DNA from: NBML01 sp029939535
GTDB taxonomy: Bacteria > Desulfobacterota > Desulfobacteria > Desulfobacterales > Desulfobacteraceae
NCBI GenBank assembly: GCA_029939535.1
Contig: JAOZST010000038.1
Span: forward strand, 1-26,077
Direction of reading: 5' to 3'
DNA length: 26,077 nt
Positions 8,148-16,097 of the stretch are shown piece by piece. The first letter of the stretch is position 1, and each line of letters begins with the position of its first letter. Under the pieces are notes generated by a model. That model was not told where the DNA came from, did not search any database, and saw nothing but the letters and a program-made list of their open reading frames with translations. A program made the position numbers and the translations under genes.

Positions 8148-10094
8148 TTACCTCGCCTCCCCTGCAATGATTGCTCCTGTGGGACAAATGTCTGCACACA
8201 CGCCGCAGCCAACGCAAAGCACCTCGTCGATCTGGGTTATTTTCTTCTCAGTATTCCAGATAAGTCCCGGGCATTTAAAAACCCGGGTACAAAACCGGTT
8301 GCAGCCGCATTGATCTGCCAGGCAAAGGGTTTCATCAATGGACATCTCAAATTTTTTTTCTCCTTTCTTTCCGGGACTCAGGGCACAGGGCTGTTTCAGG
8401 ATCAGCACCCGGGGACTGCCGCCATTTTCCAGCAGATCCAGCATTATTTTCCGTGTTCCTTTCAAATCAAAGGGATCACTCACCTCCACCTGGATGCCCA
8501 TTGCCCTGCAGAGCTTTTCAATATCTACCATGGGCAGACTGATGCCGGTTGCACCAACCGGAGTGCCGGGATGGGGCTGGAATCCTGTCATGGCGGTACC
8601 GGAATTATCCAGAACTGTCAAAATCATATCCGACTGGTTATGAACGGCATTCACCAGTGCTGGCATCACTGCATGGAAAAATGTAGAATCACCGCAAACC
8701 GCCATAACCGGCTGTTCCATGCCAAACTGATCAAGTTTGCCAAATCCACTGGCCATACCTGTCCCCGAGCCCATGGCCTGGAGGATCTTAATGGTGCTGA
8801 ATCCACAAGGGGCTGCGCCCAGGCTGTAACACCCGATGTCACCACAGAGAAATCCGGAACGGTTGTCCAGTTTGAATACGTCGTGGATGAGCCAGAACGA
8901 TGCCCTGTGGGGACAACCCGGGCAAAACGTCAACTCTCTGTCCGGAGCCCCAACAGCTGTAATCCTTTTCGCTTTTGAGCTGTAGGCATCTGAAACAGGC
9001 TGGTAAGTTGTGCCCAGGATATGATTAATACCGTTGATCAGGAGATCCGGATTCAATTCATTCACAGGGGGAAGTGTTCCGTCTTTTCTGCCAAAAAAAG
9101 TTTTTATCCCCACTTGTTTTGCATTTTCTGCCGCCAGAACCTTTATATTGTCCTCCAGGAAGGGGGTTCCCTCCTCCACGATCAGAACTCTTTCATTTAT
9201 GGAAAGGTGTTTTCCCAAAAGTTTTTGGGGCAAAGGCCAGGTGGTACCCAGTTTGAGAAGTCCCACCCGGCTCCATAAATCCAAAATGGAGAGGGCCTCA
9301 CGAACATAAAGCTGGCAGGCTGAACTGGCAATGATGAGAAGCTCAGGCTTTTCAGGGCCGGTGTAGGTATTAAACGGACTTTTTTCAAAAGCTGCCGCAG
9401 CTTTTGAGAGTTTTTCAAGTTGCCGTCTGCGCTGGGAATCAATCAGGGTAGGAAACGCAAGGATGGGTCCAATCATCTGATCCATTGGAGTGCCGCTACA
9501 TTCAAACCTTGCCCCGGGGCTGACCACCGGAAGTTCACCCATGGTCACATTTCCGCTGGCATGGGAAAGGCGGGTGACCGATCTAAGCATAATTATGCTG
9601 CGAATATCCTCGGATAGCTCAAATGCCCATTTGGCCATATCTTTTGCTTCCTGAAAATCTCCGGGTTCCAGCAACGGGAATTCCATCATTTTGGCATAGG
9701 GCCTTGAATCCCCTTCATTTGTGCTTGAAAGCGCCCCGGGATCCTCGCAGGATACCAGCACCATGGCCCCACGAATGCCGTACTCTGCAATGTGAAGAAG
9801 GGAATCAGCTGCAACGTTTACCCCCACCTGTTTCATGACGCACATGGACCTCAACCGGGCATATGATCCAGCTGCTGCCACCTCCATGGCCACCTTTTCA
9901 TTGACCGACCATTCCACATATAAATTACGAGCATGGGCAACTTTCGCCAGTTGTTCCACAATCTCTGAAGACGGCGTCCCAGGATACCCGGTCACAACAC
10001 TTACCCCTGCCTCAAGCGCTCCCCTGGAAATGGCATCATTTCCCATGAGAAGAGCCTCAAAACCCTTCTTGTTTTCAAGCAATATGGATGACAT
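8148..10094 (-). CDS. iorA: Indolepyruvate:ferredoxin oxidoreductase, alpha subunit (TPP and Fe-S)
   Basis: This is the catalytic TPP-dependent large subunit of IOR. The 648-residue product has an N-terminal pyrimidine-binding domain with SRGALEAGVSVVTGYPGTPSSE. A TPP pyrophosphate-binding domain follows, with FCPGCPHR, CGDIGCYSLG and CGDSTFFH, the last followed by an LDNSGTAM segment. The C-terminal ferredoxin-like domain has one canonical cluster motif, C627-x2-C630-x2-C633-x3-C637-P. The other is less regular, with Cys at 591, 596, 598, 602 and 608, as is usual in IorA. AGGAG lies five bases before the ATG. It follows the FrhB-like gene by 67 bases and precedes iorB by three, so the three form an operon. 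Likely roles are fermentation of aromatic amino acids or assimilation of aryl acids; the sequence does not say which. Confidence 0.95.
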   Translation of the reverse strand: MSSILLENKKGFEALLMGNDAISRGALEAGVSVVTGYPGTPSSEIVEQLAKVAHARNLYVEWSVNEKVAMEVAAAGSYARLRSMCVMKQVGVNVAADSLLHIAEYGIRGAMVLVSCEDPGALSSTNEGDSRPYAKMMEFPLLEPGDFQEAKDMAKWAFELSEDIRSIIMLRSVTRLSHASGNVTMGELPVVSPGARFECSGTPMDQMIGPILAFPTLIDSQRRRQLEKLSKAAAAFEKSPFNTYTGPEKPELLIIASSACQLYVREALSILDLWSRVGLLKLGTTWPLPQKLLGKHLSINERVLIVEEGTPFLEDNIKVLAAENAKQVGIKTFFGRKDGTLPPVNELNPDLLINGINHILGTTYQPVSDAYSSKAKRITAVGAPDRELTFCPGCPHRASFWLIHDVFKLDNRSGFLCGDIGCYSLGAAPCGFSTIKILQAMGSGTGMASGFGKLDQFGMEQPVMAVCGDSTFFHAVMPALVNAVHNQSDMILTVLDNSGTAMTGFQPHPGTPVGATGISLPMVDIEKLCRAMGIQVEVSDPFDLKGTRKIMLDLLENGGSPRVLILKQPCALSPGKKGEKKFEMSIDETLCLADQCGCNRFCTRVFKCPGLIWNTEKKITQIDEVLCVGCGVCADICPTGAIIAGEAR

Positions 10095-10161
10095 CCATTC
10101 TCCTGATTCTATTTTTCAGCCTGATATGACAAGGCCTCATCATTTTACCTGATAATCCATG

Positions 10162-11400
10162 TTAATTGAGTTGCTGCATGGAACTCAGGGTTCTAATATA
10201 TTGCACCACTGGATCTTCCGGATCAATGTAAACCAGGTCATCCCGGCTTCCGGTTTTTTTTGCAAGATTCAAGAGGCAGGCCCGTTTTTTACCGACAGAC
10301 GCTTTCTTAAGTTTTTCAATATTTGTATCTTGTATTTCTTTAAATTCCAAAACACCCTTTTCCCGGGCCCGGGCAATCAATTTTTCCCCCAGGGCTGTAC
10401 GCACAATCACCTGGTTCCATCCCTTATCCACATCCCAGCCCTCCGAACTTCGTGCCGACCCCACGGAAATATCTGAAAATTCACAGGTCATGTCAAAACA
10501 ATAGCTGCAATTTTCTCGAACACAGGTGGTAACCTCTTGAATGGGAACCTTTATGGTTTTATCCTCTGTATAGACTTCCATGCAGGCATGCTTGCTTGGC
10601 AAGATATCAATACCAGCAATCCAGGTATCCCCCACTTTTTCCTGCAGAAGATTTTGAAGTCTTCGCCAGTCAAGGGCCCAGCCGCAAAAAAGGCCGATGA
10701 CAAGCCCTAACTTTTCCATCCGTATCTCATCTTCCAAAGCAGGGTTCACCTTCATTTTGGCCAGGGCCAGAGCCTGGCAGGGTGTGGCAACCACACCAAT
10801 TTTCCCTGGATTTATTTGGGAACTGCGAGTAAAGGCTGACACGGTTGGGGAAACCACAAATTTACTACCGGCACTGCCAAAAACACCATCCCCATCCACA
10901 ACTGCCTGGGCAGTTGACAGGAATTGTTCGTCATGATCCGACAGAACTGCCTCATCAATAAGCCCTTCCCCAAGGGCCAACTGAACCAGAGCCGTCACAG
11001 TGCCACCATGCTGGGCTCCTGTCCGAACTGCTTTATCCGCAGCCCGGGTCATGTATAAGCCCTTGAAAGCACCTAACTCCGGAATCATGTCCCGAGGATC
11101 AAACAAGGCCCGCCTCAAGGCTTCAAAATCAGTGGGTGTGCGGGGACAATAATCATAGCATCTTCCCCTGACAAGGTCGCACTCGTGAAGAAGGATAATG
11201 TTGTCTTTGTAATATTCCGTGGATGGACAAAGGTCTACACAGGCAGCGCATCCTGTACAGAGTCCTTGCTTGAGTACTTTTGTATTTATTCCCTGCTGTC
11301 CCTGTGGGCTTTTGCCACCTTTGTTTAAATTGACCTCTCCGTTGATCTGCATCCCGTCCACAAGCTTTCTCTGGGTGGAACGACTTTCGATGGTATTCAT
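10162..11400 (-). CDS. FrhB/FdhB-like flavo-iron-sulfur oxidoreductase subunit
   Basis: The product belongs to the coenzyme F420 hydrogenase/dehydrogenase beta-subunit family, which carries FAD and Fe-S clusters and passes electrons between ferredoxin-type and other carriers. Residues from ATG 11400 show CTGCAACVDLCP (Cys 48, 51, 54, 58) and further Cys at 74, 81 and 85. The FrhB core shows QHGGTVTALV, GVVATPCQALALAKM and the segment ENCSYCFDMTCEFSDISVGS. The frame extends to a TTG at 11469, but that start overlaps the -10 region of a good promoter, so it is rejected. ATG 11424 or 11400 remain, and AAGGA ten bases upstream favours 11400. It is first in the operon with iorAB, which suggests a redox partner for IOR. 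Use of F420 itself is not implied. Confidence 0.86.
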   Translation of the reverse strand: MNTIESRSTQRKLVDGMQINGEVNLNKGGKSPQGQQGINTKVLKQGLCTGCAACVDLCPSTEYYKDNIILLHECDLVRGRCYDYCPRTPTDFEALRRALFDPRDMIPELGAFKGLYMTRAADKAVRTGAQHGGTVTALVQLALGEGLIDEAVLSDHDEQFLSTAQAVVDGDGVFGSAGSKFVVSPTVSAFTRSSQINPGKIGVVATPCQALALAKMKVNPALEDEIRMEKLGLVIGLFCGWALDWRRLQNLLQEKVGDTWIAGIDILPSKHACMEVYTEDKTIKVPIQEVTTCVRENCSYCFDMTCEFSDISVGSARSSEGWDVDKGWNQVIVRTALGEKLIARAREKGVLEFKEIQDTNIEKLKKASVGKKRACLLNLAKKTGSRDDLVYIDPEDPVVQYIRTLSSMQQLN

Positions 11401-11450
11401 GGTATCCACATCCTTATTTTTCATTGCTCTAAAACACGGCATATGCTGGT

Positions 11451-11479
11451 AAAATAAAAGTTGCCCCAACGGATGTCAA
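11451..11479 (-). promoter_or_regulatory. Sigma70-type promoter of the frhB-like/iorA/iorB operon
   Basis: Minus strand: TTGACA (11479-11474), exactly 17 bases, then TATTTT (11456-11451). Transcription would start near 11444. This decides against the TTG start at 11469 of the first gene, which would lie upstream of the transcript, and leaves 20 or 44 bases of leader to ATG 11424 or 11400. Confidence 0.55.
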
Positions 11480-11658
11480 ATGAAATCTTACATCAAGATG
11501 AAGAACCGGTTTTCCGGGGTTCAAAAATAAAAACCAGTGACTATTATGGGAGAACAAAAAGAGAATCCCTGGTAGAAAAGGATTGGATTTCCCAGTGATC
11601 TGGTGATAGATATTCTAATAATCTTTTCTTGAAAAAAAGAAAAATAGCATTAAAATGA

Positions 11659-11785
11659 GGCATCCTTCATAATGCTTCAAAAGTAGTTTACACTTTTTTT
11701 GTAAAAAAATTTCAACAATGCAGTATTGGCCAAATTTTAACTCTATACAATAAACAGAAAGTGTAAACTATAAATGAAGGATGCC
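11659..11785. repeat. Two-part inverted repeat, MITE-like or operator-like
   Basis: The outer arms are a perfect 12-base inverted repeat, GGCATCCTTCAT (11659-11670) and its complement at 11774-11785. The inner arms are a perfect 13-base inverted repeat, TAGTTTACACTTT (11684-11696) and its complement at 11758-11770. The arm spacers differ (13 and 3 bases) and the loop is 61 bases. A TAAAAT hexamer flanks both ends (11651-11656 and 11789-11794), which could be a target-site duplication. It contains no ORF. It sits between the divergent frhB-like operon and the FabG-type gene. Confidence 0.7.
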
Positions 11786-11815
11786 GAATAAAATACAGTA
11801 TAATTCAAAAAAAAC

Positions 11816-11820
11816 AAGGA
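11816..11820 (+). promoter_or_regulatory. Ribosome-binding site that sets the FabG-type start
   Basis: AAGGA five bases before ATG 11826. The longer in-frame ATG at 11781 lies inside the inverted repeat and has no such site in range, so the start at 11826 is preferred. Confidence 0.7.
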
Positions 11821-11825
11821 ATGCC

Positions 11826-12569
11826 ATGGACAAAACATCAAATAATTCCCTGGAAACCGCCCTGGTGACAGGTTCCAGCCGTGGAATTGGCAAGGCCATC
11901 GCAACAAGCCTGGCAGCTTCCGGCAGGTTTGTATATCTGAATTACCATTCAAACAAAGACAAAGCCCTTGAAACCCTTGACCAGATCCTGGAACAGGGTG
12001 GAAATGGGGCATTGCTCCCCTTTGACGTCACTGACAGGGAAGCTGCGGAAAATGCTGTAAAAAAGATCATCTCTGAAAAAGGAAAAATAGAAATCCTGGT
12101 GAATAATGCCGGGATAAGGGATGACAGACTCATGGTGAGGATGAAAGAGGAAAACTGGCAGAGGGTGCTGGATACAAACCTTACTGGATTTTTTAATGTC
12201 TCACGGCTTGTGGTGAAAAACATGTTGTCCCGGCATTATGGCAGGATAATCAATATCTCCTCTGCCTCGGGACAGGCAGGACAGGCTGGACAGGTCAATT
12301 ACTCAGCCTCCAAAGCAGGTTTGATCGGTGCCACAAAGGCTCTTGCCAGGGAAATTGCAAAACGGGATATCACGGTTAATGCTGTGGCCCCGGGATTCAT
12401 TGAAACCGAGATGGTGGATGGGCTGTCCATTGACCAGATAGCCCTTTCAGTACCGGCCGGACGGATGGGAAAGCCCGAGGAAGTGGCCTCGGCCGTATTA
12501 TTCTTAAGTTCAAGGCAGGCTGCATATATTACCGGTCAGGTGCTGGGCATTAATGGCGGCATCTGTTAA
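11826..12569 (+). CDS. fabG: 3-oxoacyl-[ACP] reductase-type short-chain dehydrogenase (FabG family)
   Basis: This is a classical NAD(P)H-dependent short-chain dehydrogenase, most like FabG, which reduces 3-oxoacyl-ACP in fatty acid synthesis. From ATG 11826 the product has 247 residues, the usual FabG length. It has TGSSRGIG (15-22), NNAG (93-96), N118, S146 and the catalytic Y159-x3-K163. It ends in PGFIETEM, an AAYITGQVLGINGG stretch and Cys. An upstream in-frame ATG (11781) would add 15 unlikely residues encoded inside an inverted repeat. No acyl carrier protein or other fab gene adjoins it, so its substrate could also be an acetoacetyl-CoA or another hydroxyacyl compound. It stands alone, convergent with the EamA transporter. 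Confidence 0.88.
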   Translation: MDKTSNNSLETALVTGSSRGIGKAIATSLAASGRFVYLNYHSNKDKALETLDQILEQGGNGALLPFDVTDREAAENAVKKIISEKGKIEILVNNAGIRDDRLMVRMKEENWQRVLDTNLTGFFNVSRLVVKNMLSRHYGRIINISSASGQAGQAGQVNYSASKAGLIGATKALAREIAKRDITVNAVAPGFIETEMVDGLSIDQIALSVPAGRMGKPEEVASAVLFLSSRQAAYITGQVLGINGGIC

Positions 12570-12670
12570 ATAAATTCTGCTCAGTTTTTGCATGGCAGGG
12601 CTAAAGGGTCTGGAATAAATTTTATCCCTGGGCTCAAGCCCTGATATCTACCCATGGGCCGGGATTAATC

Positions 12671-13543
12671 TTACCCCCTTGCCTTTCTTGTGGTCAGATA
12701 AATATTGCCGCTGAAAATCAAAAATGCTCCTATCCATCCAGTTATGGAAAGGGAAGGGTCCATGGCAATAACAGGTCCCAGAACTGCTGCCAGCAGAATC
12801 CGGGTGGAAGCGATGATTCCCCCTTCAATGGCAGTGACATATTTGAATCCTGTGGTCAAAAGATATTGACCTGCAATGGCAACAGCCGAACACCAGAATA
12901 GATAATTCAATTCCGCAGGGGATGGAATACGCATCTGATCATAAAAAAGACAGAAAACGATTATGGTACCAATTCCAAACATGAAAAATAAAGTGGTCTG
13001 GGTATCATGGACCTTTCTTGAAGAGTTCAGAATCATCATGGCAACGGCTGCTGAAACGCCAGATGCCAGGGCCCACAGGGAATTGAAATCAAACCCATTC
13101 ATATCGGGTGACAATATCAACCACACCCCGGCAAAGGCAATAATCACAATGATAATTTCGCTCACATCCCTCTGGGCCTTAAAAAAAATCCATGAAAATA
13201 TGGCGATGAACAGGGGAAAGGTCATATTTAAAATATTGGCCTGGGAAACCGAGGTGAGTTCAACTCCTGTAAAAAAACAATAAACTGCCAGACAATTGCC
13301 AATGGCCCTGCTGATGAGCAACCGTTTTTTAACAATTTTAATTTTTTGCCGTTGGATTCCCATGGAGATGAGAACCGTGGCAAAACCCAGTACAAAGCGG
13401 CTGACGGTAAACAGGGAAGAATCAATACTAAGCCCTGCCATGCTGGACCATTTAATGATGACTGTTGCCAGATAAAAACAAAATGCCGACCCAAAAACGG
13501 CCAGACACCCCATTGCTGTTTTATAATCCATCTTGAAATTCAT
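12671..13543 (-). CDS. DMT-superfamily (EamA) transporter
   Basis: The 290-residue product is an inner-membrane protein with about ten hydrophobic helices in two EamA repeats. Repeat one covers about residues 10-145 and includes an R-GNCLAVYCFFTGVELTSVSQANIL block and a P-F-A-I-F motif. Repeat two covers about 152-285 and ends with GWIGAFLIFSGNIYL, followed by a short basic tail. EamA proteins export metabolites or amino acids, or act as permeases; the substrate cannot be read from the sequence. An AAAGG stretch lies just before the ATG, and an alternative ATG lies 12 bases downstream. It is divergent from tyrA with 59 bases between, so an aromatic-compound role is possible but only by proximity. 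Confidence 0.85.
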   Translation of the reverse strand: MNFKMDYKTAMGCLAVFGSAFCFYLATVIIKWSSMAGLSIDSSLFTVSRFVLGFATVLISMGIQRQKIKIVKKRLLISRAIGNCLAVYCFFTGVELTSVSQANILNMTFPLFIAIFSWIFFKAQRDVSEIIIVIIAFAGVWLILSPDMNGFDFNSLWALASGVSAAVAMMILNSSRKVHDTQTTLFFMFGIGTIIVFCLFYDQMRIPSPAELNYLFWCSAVAIAGQYLLTTGFKYVTAIEGGIIASTRILLAAVLGPVIAMDPSLSITGWIGAFLIFSGNIYLTTRKARG

Positions 13544-13602
13544 GCCCTTTGATGATAATTTTTATTATTCCAGGAAAATTAATTTTGTAAAGAACATAAA
13601 AA

Positions 13603-14745
13603 ATGGGAAAAGACAATAAAAAATTTCATGACCAAATAGGTCCTTTGAGAGATGAGATTGATCTCATTGACTCTGATATCCTTTCTCTGCTCGCCCGGCG
13701 CCAGGCCCAGGTGGAAAAGGTGGTTGCCCTGAAAAAAGCCCACAACATACCTGTATTTCACCCGGCAAGGGAGGAAGATCTCATTTCCAAACTCCGCATC
13801 CAGGCCCTTAAATCCAGGCTTGATCCTGATTTCATGGAAGATCTTTACAGGGTAATTATAGGCCAGTCCAGGGTAAAACAGACCCAGAAGATGGCACATA
13901 AGGGTGTTCTCCCCAATGCCAGAGTTCTTGTCCTGGGAGGTGCCGGCCAGATGGGAAACCTGTTTGCCAGCCTTTTTTCCAAATCCGGGTATGAGGTTAG
14001 AATTCTCACGGAACAGGATTGGGATCATGCTTGGGAACTGTGCCGGGACATTGATCTGGCCCTGGTCTCTGTTCCCATTGAAAAAACCATAGAGGTCATT
14101 GAAAAAATTGCTCCGTTCCTGCCTGCCAAAGCCGTGCTTGCAGACCTGACCTCTATCAAAAAAAAACCGGTTGACCAGATGCTAAGTTCACACCAGGGCC
14201 CGGTACTGGGTATCCATCCCCTGTTCGGCCCCCCCTTGAACTCCCTTGACAAACAGATCATCGTAGTCACTCCGGGAAGAAATTTTGCTGCCTGCCAGTG
14301 GCTGGTGGAACAATTGACTCTGTGGGGTGCGGTGATTGTAGAATCCACCCCCCATGAGCATGATGAAGTCATGGAAATTGTCCAGGCATTGCGGCATTTT
14401 GCCACCTTCTGCTTTGGCGACTTCCTTTTTCAACGCAGGGCAGAACTTGAACGGACCCTGGAATTTTCAAGTCCCATCTATCGGCTTGAACTAGGTATGG
14501 TAGGACGTCTCTTTGCCCAGGACAGCTCATTATACGCCCAGATTATCTTTGCCACCCAGGAAAGGCGAACCCTGTTAAGAGAGTATATTGAATCCTTGAA
14601 CCGCCATCTTGCAATGCTGGAAACCAATGATAAGAATTTATTCATTGATCAGTTCAATGATGTGGCCCAATGGTTTGGCCCCTTCAGTGACCAGGCCATG
14701 CGGGAAAGCACTTTTTTGATCAACAAGCTCATCGAAAGGTTCTGA
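13603..14745 (+). CDS. tyrA: Bifunctional chorismate mutase/prephenate dehydrogenase (T-protein)
   Basis: TyrA converts chorismate to prephenate, then to 4-hydroxyphenylpyruvate with NAD+, the branch to tyrosine. The 380-residue product has an AroQ-type mutase domain (about 10-95) with LRDEIDLID, LLARRQAQVEKV and HPAREEDL. The dehydrogenase domain follows, with NAD motif LGGAGQMG (111-118), VSVPIE, the catalytic-type H205 in GIHPLFGP, HDEVMEIVQALRHF and SSPIYRLELGMVGRLFAQD. Length and domain order match the enteric T-protein (about 373 residues). No strong ribosome site is visible before the ATG. Tyrosine feedback is known for the enteric enzyme but is not visible here. Nearby iorAB use related aryl-pyruvates, a possible metabolic link. 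Confidence 0.94.
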   Translation: MGKDNKKFHDQIGPLRDEIDLIDSDILSLLARRQAQVEKVVALKKAHNIPVFHPAREEDLISKLRIQALKSRLDPDFMEDLYRVIIGQSRVKQTQKMAHKGVLPNARVLVLGGAGQMGNLFASLFSKSGYEVRILTEQDWDHAWELCRDIDLALVSVPIEKTIEVIEKIAPFLPAKAVLADLTSIKKKPVDQMLSSHQGPVLGIHPLFGPPLNSLDKQIIVVTPGRNFAACQWLVEQLTLWGAVIVESTPHEHDEVMEIVQALRHFATFCFGDFLFQRRAELERTLEFSSPIYRLELGMVGRLFAQDSSLYAQIIFATQERRTLLREYIESLNRHLAMLETNDKNLFIDQFNDVAQWFGPFSDQAMRESTFLINKLIERF

Positions 14746-14766
14746 TATAATTTTTTATTTATTGTC

Positions 14767-14795
14767 CACCTATTTACCGATTTAAGGGTTAGGTG
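14767..14795. terminator. Weak hairpin between convergent tyrA and the OmpA-type gene
   Basis: CACCTA (14767-14772) and TAGGTG (14790-14795) pair, with an inner ACC (14776-14778)/GGT (14787-14789) pairing after a three-base bulge and an eight-base loop. T-rich sequence follows on the plus strand, but the U tract is interrupted. It may act as a terminator; the evidence is limited. Confidence 0.33.
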
Positions 14796-14807
14796 TTTAT
14801 AGTTTCA

Positions 14808-16085
14808 TCACTGGCTGGTCAGTTTAATTTCAATACGCCTGTTCTTCTTATAAGCTGCGGCTGTATGGGCTGGATCAATGGGATGGTATTTACTGAACCC
14901 TGCAGCTGCCATCCGTTGTTCCGGAATCCCCTGGGCACTCAGGAACCGAACAACTGACACAGCCCTGGCTGCTGACAGTTCCCAGTTGGATGCAAATATT
15001 TCATTTTTAATGGGAAGCCTGTCTGTATGTCCGTCAATGCGAAGTATCCAATTGATCTCTTCCGGGATATTTTGAGAGATCTCTTTCAGGGTCCGTGCCA
15101 GGGACCCGAGATGGATCCGGCCTCCAGAACCCAGATCTGCAGATCCTGATTCAAAAAGCAGTCCGGCCTGCAGCACAAACCGGTCCCCCTGGATCTGCAC
15201 CTGGGGATTGTCCCCTAAAATTTTTTTCAGCCGTCCGAAGAATTCAGACCTGTACTGGGCCAATTCATTTACTTTCCTGGCCAGGGCCATGTTCAGGCGC
15301 TTGCCCAGATCAGCAATTTTTTCATCCTTTTCCATTTCCCGAACCTGGGCAAGGTCCAGTGAATTACTTATAGCCTTTAACTGGGCCCTTAAATTTGTGA
15401 TCTGCTTGCTGAGCAGGGCCAGTTCAGCCCTGGAACTGGCAGAAAGCTGTTTTTCTTTGATAATAGCATCTTTCTGGGAAGCCACCACCAGGGAAAGGGC
15501 CTGGATCCTTATATCCTGGCTTTCCAGCTTTTCCTGGGCCAGAATTGTTTGTTCGGATTTATCGGCAAGCCTTGCAGCCAGGGCCTTTGACCGATCCCTT
15601 AATACTGATATCTGATATTCCCTGTCTGAAAGGGAACCTGCAAGACCTTTTACCCTGTCTTCCAGCTCCTGACGCAATTGTCTCAAAGCCAGTATATCTT
15701 CGTTAAGACTGGCCATGGTCATAAGCTGTTGTTTGATCTTTTCCTTATCCTTTTCCGTTGTTTCTGCATAGGTTTTAACCTGATCCATCAACACCTCACG
15801 GTCTTCGGACAGGCCGATAATCACGTCGGAGAGCCGGCTGACTTCTCCGGTCAGGGCCTCTGAATTTTCCTTTTCCAGCCCCAGAAGGTCTGCCAGTTCC
15901 AGGACCTGGTCCTTGAGCCTGGCCAGTTCGTTTTCCTGACCGTAGAGGGTTTCACTGAGCAGAAACTGGGCAATGGTAAAGATCATTAATACAAAAATCA
16001 CCACCATGAGCAGGGCAGAAAGAACATCAACATAACCTGGCCAGGCAGTGATATGGCTTGTGATGCGCCTTGATCTTGCAGACAT
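14808..16085 (-). CDS. MotB/OmpA-type peptidoglycan-binding protein with long coiled coil
   Basis: The 425-residue product has one N-terminal membrane helix (about 18-43) in which GYVDVLSALLMV places D20 like the ion-binding Asp of MotB/TolR proteins. A very long coiled coil follows (about 45-290), then an OmpA-like peptidoglycan-binding domain (about 300-425) with DGHTDRLP, NWELSAARA and KKNRRIEIKL. Topology puts the coil and OmpA domain in the periplasm. GGAGG lies five bases before the ATG, twelve bases after the stop of the MotA/TolQ-type gene, so the pair is cotranscribed and should form one ion-driven complex. ZorB and GldM-like proteins share parts of this plan, but no defence or gliding partners are present. 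Function unknown. Confidence 0.86.
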   Translation of the reverse strand: MSARSRRITSHITAWPGYVDVLSALLMVVIFVLMIFTIAQFLLSETLYGQENELARLKDQVLELADLLGLEKENSEALTGEVSRLSDVIIGLSEDREVLMDQVKTYAETTEKDKEKIKQQLMTMASLNEDILALRQLRQELEDRVKGLAGSLSDREYQISVLRDRSKALAARLADKSEQTILAQEKLESQDIRIQALSLVVASQKDAIIKEKQLSASSRAELALLSKQITNLRAQLKAISNSLDLAQVREMEKDEKIADLGKRLNMALARKVNELAQYRSEFFGRLKKILGDNPQVQIQGDRFVLQAGLLFESGSADLGSGGRIHLGSLARTLKEISQNIPEEINWILRIDGHTDRLPIKNEIFASNWELSAARAVSVVRFLSAQGIPEQRMAAAGFSKYHPIDPAHTAAAYKKNRRIEIKLTSQ

Positions 16086-16097
16086 TGGAACCTCCTG

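Noticed and set aside
7761..8978. 405-residue plus-strand ORF across iorB and iorA
   Set aside because: It is antisense to two clear IOR genes, has His/Cys/Gln-rich composition without domains and no ribosome site.
11781..11825. Longer start for the FabG-type gene at ATG 11781
   Set aside because: It begins inside the inverted repeat, lacks a ribosome site and makes the protein longer than the family.
12590..12650. Terminator between the FabG-type gene and the EamA transporter
   Set aside because: A CAGGGCT/AGCCCTG inverted repeat exists, but the loop is over 30 bases and no T run follows.
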